Assembly: GCA_002256205.1 (NCBI GenBank)
Contig: NKIW01000003.1
Location: forward strand, 372,001-436,000
Direction: 5' to 3'
Source of the DNA: Rhizobiales bacterium PAR1
Lineage (GTDB): Bacteria > Pseudomonadota > Alphaproteobacteria > Rhizobiales > Beijerinckiaceae
DNA: 64,000 nucleotides
Positions within the stretch are counted from its first letter, which is position 1. Every line of letters begins with the position of its first letter. Made by a program: the position numbers and the translations under genes. The notes under the pieces are model-generated. The model had not been told where the DNA came from. It ran no database searches and was given only the letters and a program-made list of their open reading frames with translations. Positions 27,607 to 36,144 of the stretch are shown here, piece after piece.

Positions 27607-28227
27607 TCAGACCTTCGCGGTCAGGATCTTGATGGCCGCCGCGCCGAACATCAGCGCGAAGGTCGCCTCGAACCAGCGCTTGAGGCGGATGTAGACCTTC
27701 ACCGCGACAGGGCTTGAGAACAGGAACGCGTAACCGATGAAAATCCCGGCGCTCTGAAAGGCAATGGCGCCGATGACAACCGCCAGCGTCTGTGGAGGCA
27801 TACCCGGTGGCACGGCGATGGCGAAGAGCGAGGCAAAGAACAGGATCGCCTTCGGGTTGGTCAGATGCAGCGCGAGCCCCTTGAGATAAAGTAGGTGCAA
27901 CGCCATCGCCGGGCCGGTTGCGGCCCGCACGGTGTTGTTTTCCACCGCCGAGCGCGCGGAGCGGAACGCGAGATAGAGCAGATAACACGCGCCGAAATAG
28001 CGCATGCCGGTCGCGAGCCACGCATTCGTGAGCATCAGTGCGGAAAATCCGAGCGCGGCCAGCGTCGACCACACCATCGAGCCGGTGAGCACCCCGGCCG
28101 CCAATGCCAGCGCCTGGCGCCGACCATCGTGCATCGCCGTGCCGGCAATGGTGAGGTTCGCCGGGCCGGGGCTTGCGGTATTCATCAGTGCCGCAAGCAG
28201 GATGACGGGGAGATTGATCTCGGGCAT
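27607..28227 (-). CDS. LysE/RhtB-family amino-acid exporter
   Basis: A 206-residue inner-membrane exporter with about six hydrophobic helices. The LysE/RhtB signature is near the N-terminus: MNTASPGPANLTIAGTAM followed by GRRQALALAAGVLTGSM. Further features: YFGACYLLYLAFRSARSA and LTNPKAILFFASLFAI. The open frame continues to 28644, but the upstream part overlaps the helicase gene on the same strand and is not protein-like; ATG 28227 is the start. Confidence 0.88.
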   Translation of the reverse strand: MPEINLPVILLAALMNTASPGPANLTIAGTAMHDGRRQALALAAGVLTGSMVWSTLAALGFSALMLTNAWLATGMRYFGACYLLYLAFRSARSAVENNTVRAATGPAMALHLLYLKGLALHLTNPKAILFFASLFAIAVPPGMPPQTLAVVIGAIAFQSAGIFIGYAFLFSSPVAVKVYIRLKRWFEATFALMFGAAAIKILTAKV

Positions 28228-28336
28228 TTCAGCAGCTTTCCGAACACAATCCCCTCTGAGGGCGAGTGAGACACGCCGGGAAGAAAGGGTCAAGCGCCGT
28301 GCCATTGCCGAACGAACGCAGCGCGGAGCGGAGTGG

Positions 28337-29437
28337 TTACACCACCACCGTGATCTGCTTCGCGGCGCGGGTGATCGCGGTATAAAGCCATCGTGCTCGA
28401 TGCTCGCGGAAGGCGAAGCTCTCGTCGAACAGCACGATCTGGTCCCACTGCGAACCCTGCGCCTTGTGGACCGTGAGCGCATAGCCGTAATCGAATTCCT
28501 CGACATGGCGGCGGATTTCCCACGGGATTTCCTCGCCGATGCCATCGAAAAAGGCGCGCGGCACCACGACCTTGACCGTCGCGCCGACGCCTTCCTCAGG
28601 GGCGACGCGCATATGCACGAAATCGCCCGCCCGCTCGCCGACAAGCTTCACCGTCCAGGTCGAGCCATTGAGAAGCCCCTTCTGGCGGTTGTTCCTCAGG
28701 CAGACGAGCTTTTCCTCCTTGGAGGGCAGGGGGTCGGCATGTCCGAGCAACGCCCGGATGCGGGCGTTGTACTTCCGCCGCGTCTCATTACGTCCCACCA
28801 GAACCTGATCGGCGGCGAGAATCTGGCTGGCATCGATGTCTTCGCGGCCAATTACCCTGGATTGCCCGAAAATGCCGCGCGGCAGACGCTCGCCCTCACG
28901 CGCGAGCATGGACAGGCGGATGATCGGGTCGCCCTCCGCCTGCCGATGCACTTCGGTGAGCATTACATCCGGCTCATGCTCGGTGAAGAAGCCGCCGCCT
29001 TTGACAGGGGGGAGCTGCGCGGGGTCGCCCAGCACAAGCACCGGTACGCCGAAGGAGAGCAGGTCGGTGCCCAGCTCCTCATCTACCATCGAGCATTCGT
29101 CGACGATGACGAGCTCGGCCTTTTTGACGTCGGATTGCCGGTTGAGCACGAATGTCGGCTCTTCGGATTTCTGGTCCTTCGAGCGGTAGATCAGCGAATG
29201 CAAGGTCTGCGCATCGCCGCAACCTCTGTCACGCATCACCGCAGCTGCCTTGCCCGTGAAGGCCGCGAACAGCACATCGCCGGCGATACCTTCCGCGATA
29301 TGGCGGGCTAGGGTGGTCTTGCCGGTGCCGGCATAGCCGAACAGCCGGAACACGCGGTCACCCCGGCCCTTGCGCGCCGCCTTGTGCCATTCCGAAATGG
29401 CGACAAGCGCCTGATCCTGCTGGGGAGAAAACTGCAT
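28337..29437 (-). CDS. RecD-like AAA/UvrD-type DNA helicase
   Basis: A 366-residue single-subunit SF1 helicase. Walker A is FGYAGTGKTTLA (34-41), Walker B VIVDECSMVDEE, motif III GDPAQLPPVKGGGFF, and the C-terminal UvrD_C_2 motifs are ALTVHKAQGSQWDQIVLF and YTAITRAAKQI. This is the short RecD2-like form common in alphaproteobacteria, lacking the N-terminal extension. It likely takes part in DNA repair or recombination; the pathway is not shown by the context. Confidence 0.88.
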   Translation of the reverse strand: MQFSPQQDQALVAISEWHKAARKGRGDRVFRLFGYAGTGKTTLARHIAEGIAGDVLFAAFTGKAAAVMRDRGCGDAQTLHSLIYRSKDQKSEEPTFVLNRQSDVKKAELVIVDECSMVDEELGTDLLSFGVPVLVLGDPAQLPPVKGGGFFTEHEPDVMLTEVHRQAEGDPIIRLSMLAREGERLPRGIFGQSRVIGREDIDASQILAADQVLVGRNETRRKYNARIRALLGHADPLPSKEEKLVCLRNNRQKGLLNGSTWTVKLVGERAGDFVHMRVAPEEGVGATVKVVVPRAFFDGIGEEIPWEIRRHVEEFDYGYALTVHKAQGSQWDQIVLFDESFAFREHRARWLYTAITRAAKQITVVV

Positions 29438-29493
29438 CCCGCGCTTTTAGACGCATCGGGCGCGATTCGCACCCTCAGGGCGGAGGGTTATTG

Positions 29494-29535
29494 CAACGGC
29501 CCTTATGTGACCGACAGGGCAGATAAGGGCCGTTG
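29494..29535. repeat. Long perfect inverted repeat upstream of helicase gene
   Basis: CAACGGCCCTTAT (29494-29506) and ATAAGGGCCGTTG (29523-29535) are perfect 13-bp arms with a 16-nt loop. It lies in the 138-bp gap between the DUF2147 gene and the helicase start, both on the minus strand. No T-run follows, so it may be an operator, an attenuator, or a Rho-dependent end. Confidence 0.7.
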
Positions 29536-29575
29536 TAGGAGCGAACGCGACGCCGAGCTTATGCGAGGCCAAAAG

Positions 29576-29953
29576 CTATTCTCTGGCCCAGCTCACGCTC
29601 TTGCAGATGAGTCCGCCGAGCGCACAGCCGGCGGTGGTCAGTGTGCTGCCGGAAAGCGTCATCTTGCCCGAATAGGTCTTGCCGTCTTCCGGGTTGAAGG
29701 CCTTGCCTTCCCACTTGTCCTCGCCCGCAGGCTTCATGTCGTAGAAAATGCGCTGGCCGACCTTGGCCGGACCGTTCGGATCCTTCAGCCAGACGAGCGA
29801 ACCGCAATAGGCCTCCCCGCACTTGGCGATCCGCACCTTGCTGGCGCCGGTATCGCGCAGATAAACGCCTGAGGGATCCGCCGCCTGAGCGGTGAACGCA
29901 CCAAAGCTGAGGGCGACGGCGACATAAGCGAGACGGCTTGCCTGTATGCGCAT
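29576..29953 (-). CDS. DUF2147 exported protein
   Basis: A 125-residue exported protein. ATG 29953 follows a good GGAGG-type site. The signal peptide ends at FTAQA|ADPSG. The DUF2147 beta-fold is clear: GVYLRDTGASKVRIAKCGEA, YCGSLVWLKDPNG, QRIFYDMKPAGEDKWEGKAF, DGKTYSGKMTLSG and a Cys-containing end (GCALGGLICKSVSWARE). The family is periplasmic; function unknown. Confidence 0.87.
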   Translation of the reverse strand: MRIQASRLAYVAVALSFGAFTAQAADPSGVYLRDTGASKVRIAKCGEAYCGSLVWLKDPNGPAKVGQRIFYDMKPAGEDKWEGKAFNPEDGKTYSGKMTLSGSTLTTAGCALGGLICKSVSWARE

Positions 29954-30409
29954 GAATTCCTCCCGAAGCATTTTCCGATCCAGTGGATGCCGGTTGATCG
30001 GAGTAAATGCGTGAAACCAGAAAATCAGAGCGGCTTTCGCCCTGAACGGCTGCGTTGTTCGCAGCTCATGCAAGGTAGTTCACACATAAACTGTCCTGAC
30101 GTCAAGCCTGTCCGGTCAAGCACCTTGGAGAGATCAATCGCTGGAATGGTTTCGAGAAGCTTCCGGTAAGGGAGATTGAGAGAAGCTGAATCACTGATTT
30201 TGCGAGGAAATTCAGGTTTTGAGTCTTATCGGAGTCTGAATCCGGTCGCGGGCATCCGAAATGCTTGGATTTTGTTAGGCACATCGATTCCGGGAATCTT
30301 ATAAAATTTAGCTCAAATTGTTCCCATCAGCCGAGGGGAACTGGCGAGAAAGTCAGGCCCTCGGTGCAGAAAAACAAAGTAACGCAACAGGGTATTTGGG
30401 GTAAGTCAA
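29954..30409. other. Intergenic region between DUF2147 gene and mini-Sel1 gene
   Basis: About 455 bases, more AT-rich after 30,180, with no convincing gene. It should hold the divergent promoters of the two flanking genes. I see no clear operator. Confidence 0.4.
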
Positions 30410-30658
30410 ATGGGACAGTCACAAGCTTTCACTCAGGACCGCGAACCGGAACTGAACTTCTTCGAAATGGGCATCAATTATTCTTGCGGTCGTCAGGTGA
30501 CGGCTGATCTGATTGAAGCGCACAAGTGGTTCAACATTGCCGCAATGCGTGGGGATCTTGAAGCCGCCCGCCGCCGGCAGGAAATCGCCTCCGAGATGAG
30601 CGCCTTCGAAATCGCCGCCGCCCAGCGCCGCGCCCGTGAATGGCTTTCGGTTCACTAA
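30410..30658 (+). CDS. Mini Sel1-repeat cytoplasmic protein
   Basis: An 82-residue protein containing one Sel1-like unit: LNFFEMGINYSCGRQ, then DLIEAHKWFNIAAMRGDLEA, ending in a charged helix (RRRQEIASEMSAFEIAAAQR). No signal peptide. A GGGG stretch 9 nt upstream supports the ATG. Single-unit Sel1 proteins of this size recur in the order; function unknown. An intrinsic terminator follows. Confidence 0.75.
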   Translation: MGQSQAFTQDREPELNFFEMGINYSCGRQVTADLIEAHKWFNIAAMRGDLEAARRRQEIASEMSAFEIAAAQRRAREWLSVH

Positions 30659-30686
30659 CCCGAGTTTCATCCAGCACGATCAGAGG

Positions 30687-30708
30687 GGCGCCGGTGAGGC
30701 GCCTTTTT
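30687..30708 (+). terminator. Intrinsic terminator after mini-Sel1 gene
   Basis: Two GGCGCC arms (30687-30692 and 30698-30703) form a 6-bp stem with a 5-nt loop, followed by TTTTT. Confidence 0.85.
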
Positions 30709-30905
30709 GCTGTCTGTGTCAGGGCTAGCTTCCGTGCGTCTCATCAAGTCGCAGCGGCCATGCGCAGCTGACGCCGCCTTGGGGGGGGGAGAATGGGCCT
30801 GCCTTTCCCAAAGACTTCGATCCCCTATGCAGTTTGTCGCTTGAATCCGCGCGTGGCGTGAGGCATAGAGCGAGCCTCCGGTGAGAATCTTGGTTCTTCC
30901 GGCGC

Positions 30906-30997
30906 GGAGTCGTGGCCGAGAGGCTGAAGGCACTCGTTTGCTAAATGAGCATACCTCGAAAGGGGTATCATGGGTTCGAATCCCATCGACTCCGCCA
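30906..30997 (+). tRNA. tRNA-Ser (GCU)
   Basis: The acceptor stem GGAGTCG/CGACTCC pairs over 7 bp, followed by discriminator G and an encoded CCA. The anticodon loop TTGCTAA sits on a CTCGT/ATGAG-like stem and gives anticodon GCU. A long variable arm (CATACCTCGAAAGGGGTAT) marks a class II tRNA, and the T-loop GGGTTCGAATCCC is canonical. It reads serine codons AGC/AGU. An IS6-family element starts 86 bases downstream, the first of many remnants. Confidence 0.97.
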
Positions 30998-31083
30998 CTC
31001 ACCCCCGAAATTGTCTCGGATTGAGCTGCTTCGCCGCATGTCGCGGGAATATCGCGGCTTTTGGCGTCCATTCCGTTTCTGCT

Positions 31084-31902
31084 GGCACTGTCAGAGGAAA
31101 ATCGGCTTGCCGGCTGAGGGGTAGGGCGGGTAGGTCGGCAGCATGTCGAACGCCCGCATATTTCGCTACTTCAAGACGTCCCCCGAGATCATCCGCCTGG
31201 CGGTCATGATGTGAGTCCGATATCCGCTTTCGTTGCGGAATGTGGAAGACCTGCTCCATGAGCGTGGCATCGACATTACCCATGAGACGGTGCGCTTCTG
31301 GTGGAACCGGTTCGGGGCGATCTTCGCGGCCGAAATCCGACGGAGCCGCGTTCAGGCGATGCGGGCTTTCCGCCATCGGCGGTGGCATCTCGACGAGGTC
31401 TTCGTGAAGATCAACGGGGTGAAGCACTATCTCTGGCGTGCCGTGGATCACGAGGGCGAAGTACTCGACAGCTTCGTCACGAATCGCCTGGACAAAAAGG
31501 CAGCATTGAAATTCTTGAGGAAATCGTTGAAGCGCCATGGCGTCGTGGAAACGATCATCACCAATTGTTTGGCGTCATATGGCGCGGCGCTGAAGCAGCT
31601 CGGCACCATCGATAAACACGAAACCGGCCGCTGGTTGAATAACCGGGTGGAGAATTCGCACCAACCGTTCCGACGAAGGGAGCGGGCGATGCTTCGGTTC
31701 AGGCGAATGCGAAGTTTGCAGAAATTCGCCGCACTGCACGGCTCGATCCACAATCACTTCGATCAGGAACGCACTCTCACATCACGAGCCATATTCAAGG
31801 AACGCCGTACCGCCGCTCTCATTGAGTGGCGCCGGCTTTGCGCGGCCTGATCAATGCTGGGGTAGAGCGCTTTCTGAGACCATTCTGGTTTGTGATAGCA
31901 CC
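31084..31902 (+). mobile_element. IS6-family insertion sequence, inactive (copy A)
   Basis: An 819-bp element of typical IS6 size. The left end starts GGCACTGTCAGAGG; the right end, read inward, begins GGTGCTATCACAAACC, a diverged form of the inverted repeat seen at the other remnants (GGTACTGTCAGACAAACC). No 8-bp target duplication is visible in the flanks, which fits an old insertion or recombination. It holds one disrupted transposase gene. Confidence 0.85.
31143..31850 (+). pseudogene. IS6-family transposase, disrupted
   Basis: The transposase reads from ATG 31143 (MSNARIFRYFKTSPEI) to the stop at 31850, but codon 24 is TGA (31212-31214) where a residue such as Tyr or Ser stands in related remnants. 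Downstream the DDE domain is intact in outline: RRRWHLDEVFVKINGV-like HLDEVF with the first Asp and NNRVENSHQPFRRRER with the Glu. The second catalytic Asp, normally in an ITDxL-SYGAA motif, is Asn (IITNCLASYGAA, codon at 31563). With both a stop and a lost catalytic residue it cannot be active. Confidence 0.85.
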
Positions 31903-31936
31903 TTCCGCAGTGCTTTTCTTGAGGAGGCATTAGAGC

Positions 31937-31948
31937 GGACTAGTCCAT
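31937..31948. repeat. 12-base repeat GGACTAGTCCAT, copy 1
   Basis: The 10-bp palindrome GGACTAGTCC followed by AT. An identical copy is at 37235-37246. The two copies flank the response regulator, kinase and barrel/lipoprotein genes. Confidence 0.6.
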
Positions 31949-32074
31949 GACGAGGGCTTGGAACTTCGTCCTTCAATCTATTGATTTGAAATTGGGCTGG
32001 TGTTCGATTCGGTAGACATAAAAGGTGCCAAGCGCGTCCTTTTTGGGTTTAGTGGCTTCGGTTAGATTTCTGGC

Positions 32075-32668
32075 ATGGAACAGGCACGGTTTCTTATCGT
32101 CGATGATCATCCACTGGTCCGGATGGGTCTGCGAACGGCCCTTCAAGCCGCCATTTCGAGCGCACTCATTGCCGAGGCGTCCAGTTTGGGCGAAGCCTTT
32201 CCGTTGCTCGTGGGGTGCTCCTATGACGCCGTGCTTCTTGATCTGACATTGCCTGATTCATGCGGCGCAGAGACCTATCAGGCTATCCAGAAGCAGTGCC
32301 CGGAAACCCCGGTGGTCATTATTACGGGCGAAAATCCAAGGGAATTGAGCCAGTCGCCGCAACTGGCTGGCGCGGTCGCTGTCTTGTCTAAAGCATCTGG
32401 TCCCGATGCCATCCTCACAGCGTTAGCCACGCTCGTCGGGCACAAGTCCGATGAGGGGCAGGTCGATATCACTCGTCCAGCCCTGACATCGCGCGAGAGG
32501 GATATTCTGATCCTCTGCGCGCGCGGGCTTCAGAACAAGGTTATCGGGCGAAGTCTTGGCATTAGCGAGAATACGGTTCGCGCTCATCTTGCCAGCGTAT
32601 TCAAACGCTTCGGCCTTTCGCATCGCGGGGAGGTCAAGGGGTTGCTGGAGCAGTTCCGGATATGCTGA
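32075..32668 (+). CDS. LuxR/NarL-type response regulator
   Basis: A 197-residue two-component regulator. The receiver domain (1-120) has the acidic pair in LIVDDHPLVRMGL, the phospho-acceptor Asp56 in AVLLDLTLPD, and Lys106 in AVLSKASG. The NarL-type HTH (about 136-190) reads LTSRERDILILCARGLQNKV, then GRSLGISENTVRAHLASVFK. Its 3' end overlaps the 3' end of the convergent hybrid kinase gene by 35 bp. The kinase is the obvious partner, though its own receiver domain complicates the wiring. Confidence 0.92.
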   Translation: MEQARFLIVDDHPLVRMGLRTALQAAISSALIAEASSLGEAFPLLVGCSYDAVLLDLTLPDSCGAETYQAIQKQCPETPVVIITGENPRELSQSPQLAGAVAVLSKASGPDAILTALATLVGHKSDEGQVDITRPALTSRERDILILCARGLQNKVIGRSLGISENTVRAHLASVFKRFGLSHRGEVKGLLEQFRIC

Positions 32669-34430
32669 GGCAAATGGCCTCATCCAATGCGCGTCGCAAC
32701 CTCAACGCGCCCACAGGTTTGAGCAGGACGTGGATCCCTTCTCCTGGTGAAGGGGCCGCCGGATCGGCCGTGACCAGAAGCGCCGGGATGGGCTGACCGA
32801 TCATCGCGCGCAGACGCCGGATGGCCGCAAGCCCATCCATCCCCCCAGGCAGGCGAAAGTCAGAAACCAGGATATCCGGCCCTCGCCCTGTGGTTTCAAT
32901 CGTTGCCAGAGCTTGTGCTGCATCGGCCACGGCCTCAACCTCGAAGCCCCAGGACGCGAACAACTCGCTCAGGATCTCGCGGACGGGGCCGTGATCCTCG
33001 ATGAGCAGCAATTTTCTGCCAGAAAAGGCTTTCCCATCCGCAGAAGCCGAATGAGATGGCAGGAACTCTAGCTCAGGTGCGAGCGCAGGGACATCAGCGT
33101 AGGGAATGGAAATCGCAAACATCGACCCCTTGCCGGGCCAGGAGCTTACGGTGATGTCACCGCCGATAATATCCGCCATGCCACGCGCGATGGTCAGGCC
33201 AAGCCCATGTCCGCCGCCGTATTGCCGGCCGGGGTTTGCGAGTTGATGAAAGGGCTCGAAGACTTTTGGAATATCCTCGGCTTCGATGCCGGGGCCAGTA
33301 TCCCAGACCTGAAGCTGGAGGTTCCTGCCTTGCCTGCGAACGCCAACGAGGACACGTCCGCTCTCGGTGTAGCGCACCGCGTTGCCGACGAAATTCCGCA
33401 GGATCTGTGTCAGCAGGGCAGGGTCTGTCCATGCCCAGAGCTTCGTACCGACGAAGCAGAGATCAAGTTCTTTCGAATAGGCGTCCACTGCGAATTCAAC
33501 GCCGATCTGTCTTAACACCCCTTCGAGTTCCACAGGCCCCAGTTGCGGCACATAGCCCTTTGAGCCTGCGCGGGCCGCCTCCAGCATCCGTTCCAGCAGA
33601 TCGCTTATGGCGTTCACGGATTCCCCGATTGTGGCGACCCGGCTCGCGCGGGTCGCGCTGTCGCCTACATCGAGGGAATCGAGCAGCAACCGGATCGCGT
33701 AGAGTGGCTGGCGAAGGTCGTGTCCGGCTGCTAGCAGGAATCGGGTCTTTTCAGCGTTGGAGCGCTCCGCCCGATCGCGCGCTTCTTCAAGATCCCGCGC
33801 CAACGCCTTCTCCTGATTCCGCAGTCGGATCAGGTCGCGCATCGTTCGGTTTTGCAGTATCGAGTAGCCGAGATGGGTCACAAGAAAGACGATACCGAGC
33901 ACGCCCATCGCCCGATTGGGCTCATCCGGCGCGAGCAGGAAGCGCACGATCACAGGGCCCATCGCACTCACCGCGAAAGCGCCGTAGACGAGCCGGTCCG
34001 CGGAAAGGGAGGCAACCGAGCCTGCCGTGAGGCCGACGACCATCATAATGGTGAAGACCATCAACTGGCCGTCACCCGTTTGGGCCGCCATCCAGCCGAA
34101 AGCGCCAAAAAGGCTGCCAGACGCAAGGCTACCCAGGGCAAAAATCCAGCGCCAGAGCGCGAGAGTCGAGGCGGTCCTGAACTGCCAGTAGGCGACCACC
34201 AGCGCTGCCCGGATGGCCCCCAGAACGAGCGCCAGAGCAAGCCAGCGTTCCACCCACTCGCTCGAACCCATGCGGAGGTTATGGATATAGAACGCCGTGG
34301 GCGCGACGACCACGACGGCCGCCAGAACCATCGGCATTTGCCGGGCGAGCAGTTCGATCAGCTCGTGGCCCTCACTCGAAGCCACGGGAGGCAAGTTGCT
34401 GCGCGTGTCCGGTATCTGGCTTTCCTGCAT
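32634..34430 (-). CDS. Hybrid sensor histidine kinase with C-terminal receiver
   Basis: A 598-residue membrane kinase. About six hydrophobic segments (residues 33-195) form an integral-membrane sensor region. A short coiled coil follows (NQEKALARDLEEARDRAER). The HisKA box is LLAAGHDLRQPLYAIRLL with His237; the ATPase has the N box NFVGNAVRYTESG (346-358), DTGPGIEAEDIP and GGGHGLGL. A C-terminal receiver (473-585) has acceptor Asp524 in LVSDFRLPGG. The DLRQPL variant of the H-box is typical of RpfC/BarA-like alpha- and gammaproteobacterial hybrids. It faces the LuxR-type regulator tail to tail with a 35-bp overlap and lies next to the barrel/lipoprotein genes. Confidence 0.92.
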   Translation of the reverse strand: MQESQIPDTRSNLPPVASSEGHELIELLARQMPMVLAAVVVVAPTAFYIHNLRMGSSEWVERWLALALVLGAIRAALVVAYWQFRTASTLALWRWIFALGSLASGSLFGAFGWMAAQTGDGQLMVFTIMMVVGLTAGSVASLSADRLVYGAFAVSAMGPVIVRFLLAPDEPNRAMGVLGIVFLVTHLGYSILQNRTMRDLIRLRNQEKALARDLEEARDRAERSNAEKTRFLLAAGHDLRQPLYAIRLLLDSLDVGDSATRASRVATIGESVNAISDLLERMLEAARAGSKGYVPQLGPVELEGVLRQIGVEFAVDAYSKELDLCFVGTKLWAWTDPALLTQILRNFVGNAVRYTESGRVLVGVRRQGRNLQLQVWDTGPGIEAEDIPKVFEPFHQLANPGRQYGGGHGLGLTIARGMADIIGGDITVSSWPGKGSMFAISIPYADVPALAPELEFLPSHSASADGKAFSGRKLLLIEDHGPVREILSELFASWGFEVEAVADAAQALATIETTGRGPDILVSDFRLPGGMDGLAAIRRLRAMIGQPIPALLVTADPAAPSPGEGIHVLLKPVGALRLRRALDEAICLSISGTAPATP

Positions 34431-34575
34431 CGCTTGATCACTCTTTCAAGAAGCGTGGCGCTGACATGACGACGAGGATATTCGTGTGTCTAGCCCAGTT
34501 CCGGTTCATAAAAGGTGAGATAGTCGCAATTCAGGATGCTCAAATGAAACGTCGAATAACTTGAAGCGACGGCTT

Positions 34576-35301
34576 TCAGCTCGCTAAAGCGGGAAGCACG
34601 CCGACTGTGATGGGATGCAGCATGGAATCAATCGACTGATATGAGAAGGTATGCTCACGCTGGGTTTTATTTATATCCTGATTTTTGTTCACCCAGGCAA
34701 TTGCCGCCGCATCATCCGTCAAAAATGCCTTGAAAGCCTGATCATCGCGTAGCAGGGTCCGGATGTTTTGCAGAGGGATAATATCCTGGCGGCCGAAGCG
34801 TTTCTGGAACAGTGCCAGCCGATCCTTCATGGCCTTGTTCTTGGGGTCATCCTCGATGCTTTTCAGCCAGATCTGGCCAAATCGCCGCGCATAATCAAAA
34901 CGCTCGGGAGTGATTCCGGACTTCTCGAGCACGCCAACCCCAGGAAAATAGGTATCGATTGAATCATAGGTAATATCCGGATAGCGCGCGAGATAAGCCC
35001 CGACCACGTAGTTGATGAAAACATCCTCGTTCTGAGTGAAATCGCTCCGGAAACTGTCGGGAAGATAAAATATCGCTTCTCCGAAAGCCGTGTTGAAAAG
35101 AGCCGTGTTTACCCAGCTACTGGACCTTCCAATGCTTTCCAGAGCAGCCTTCTGCTCTTCGCGAGATTGCCGGAAATGGAGTGCGACGCTACCCTGTACG
35201 AGTCCAGGGTCCACAGATGTGCAAGCCGGCAGCACAAGGATAGAGATGAATAGGCCCGCCAGAGCCAAAATACGGGGAAATGACTGAATCCGCTTGGACA
35301 T
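34576..35301 (-). CDS. Lipoprotein 1 of the barrel/lipoprotein cluster, unknown family
   Basis: A 241-residue lipoprotein: the signal sequence ends LVLPAC (lipobox, Cys27). It is a paralogue of the upstream lipoprotein. Both share an FYLP/IYLP...D.T.-EDVF segment (here IFYLPDSFRSDFTQNEDVF), a LARYPDITYDSI block, a FGQIWLKSIED-like helix, RALLxDxxF-like (RTLLRDDQAFKAFLTDDAAA), and the same C-terminus PITVGVLPALAS. No known family is recognised. The gene lies 104 bases after its paralogue, and the gap still holds the tail of a lost barrel gene. Confidence 0.72.
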   Translation of the reverse strand: MSKRIQSFPRILALAGLFISILVLPACTSVDPGLVQGSVALHFRQSREEQKAALESIGRSSSWVNTALFNTAFGEAIFYLPDSFRSDFTQNEDVFINYVVGAYLARYPDITYDSIDTYFPGVGVLEKSGITPERFDYARRFGQIWLKSIEDDPKNKAMKDRLALFQKRFGRQDIIPLQNIRTLLRDDQAFKAFLTDDAAAIAWVNKNQDINKTQREHTFSYQSIDSMLHPITVGVLPALAS

Positions 35302-35360
35302 GGTAGAACCTTTGAGGAAATGGGGCGCGCCGGTTGGGCCATGTTGATGGAATGGTCTGG

Positions 35361-35399
35361 ACTTGTAGGGCGCGCCAATCGCTCGGCGGGAATGACATT
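35361..35399 (-). pseudogene. Remnant of a second barrel gene (last ~14 codons)
   Basis: Bases 35361-35399 align with 36148-36189, the 3' end of the intact barrel gene: the core ACTTGTAGG..GCGCCAAT is shared. On the minus strand it reads HSRRAIGAPYKS, against YSRATIGASYKF at the end of the barrel. It sits between the two lipoprotein paralogues exactly where a second barrel's 3' end would be. Confidence 0.65.
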
Positions 35400-35405
35400 C
35401 GCGAT

Positions 35406-36131
35406 TTAGCTTGCGAGCGCTGGAAGCACGCCGATGGTAATCGGCTGGAGAATGATCGGCGCGCTGTATGTCAGGCCGGAAGAACTGGAACTGTTGGGCA
35501 TCGAGTGTTTTGCAGCGGTGAGAAAGTAGTTTGCAGCACTGTTATTGGTCAGGAAGTCCGTGAATGCTCTGTCGTTGAGCAGCAATATGCGAACCATTTC
35601 GGGATCAATGTCATACTCGGAGTACGAGCCGGCACCGATGCGCTTCTTGAAAAGGGCGTAGCGTTCCTTGAGCCCACTGTTTCGGGTTTCCAGATCTGCG
35701 ATCCATGCCTTGCCATAACCTTTGTAGAAATTGAAGGTTTCCCGGTTGAAGGGAACCTCGAGACCAGCTTGGCTGAGCAGGTCAACCAGTCCCTCATAGG
35801 TGAGGCCATCGTTGCGTGCGAGGAGCGAGCCAAAAACGGTCTTCATGAAGACGTCTTCACTGCGGGTCAGATCCTGCTTATACGTCGTCGGCAGGTAAAT
35901 AATCGTGTTGCCGAGCGCTAACGCCCAGATCTGGCTGGTGATGCCCGTGTTCTTCGGATCTCCCAGACCTCGAATTTCCTTCGCTCTCTCTTCTGCCGGC
36001 TTGGCGATAACACCGGCCAGATATTTCGTTACTTCCGGTGCGTCGATGATGCACGCCGAGAGCGTTGTTGAGAGCACGATAGCAGCGCCGAAAGTGCGCA
36101 GCTTGTGAAAGATTGAACTGATGTGAGACAT
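35406..36131 (-). CDS. Lipoprotein 2 of the barrel/lipoprotein cluster, unknown family
   Basis: A 241-residue lipoprotein, the same length as its paralogue, with lipobox STTLSAC (also Cys27). Shared features: IIYLPTTYKQDLTRSEDVF, SLLARNDGLTYEGL, a GYGKAWIADLETRNSGLKER helix, LLLNDRAFTDFLTNNSAA and the C-terminus PITIGVLPALAS. ATG 36131 is chosen; it starts 13 bases after the barrel stop, so both are probably one operon. Function unknown; an outer-membrane lipoprotein working with the barrel is a reasonable inference. Confidence 0.72.
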   Translation of the reverse strand: MSHISSIFHKLRTFGAAIVLSTTLSACIIDAPEVTKYLAGVIAKPAEERAKEIRGLGDPKNTGITSQIWALALGNTIIYLPTTYKQDLTRSEDVFMKTVFGSLLARNDGLTYEGLVDLLSQAGLEVPFNRETFNFYKGYGKAWIADLETRNSGLKERYALFKKRIGAGSYSEYDIDPEMVRILLLNDRAFTDFLTNNSAANYFLTAAKHSMPNSSSSSGLTYSAPIILQPITIGVLPALAS

Positions 36132-36144
36132 GGCGCTTAGCCCT

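Noticed and set aside
28228-28644. N-terminal extension of the LysE-family exporter
   Set aside because: Overlaps the helicase gene on the same strand and encodes Ser/Arg-rich text without helices; the exporter starts at 28227.
31084-31902. Active insertion sequence
   Set aside because: Early TGA codon, Asn in place of a catalytic Asp, and no target duplication visible.
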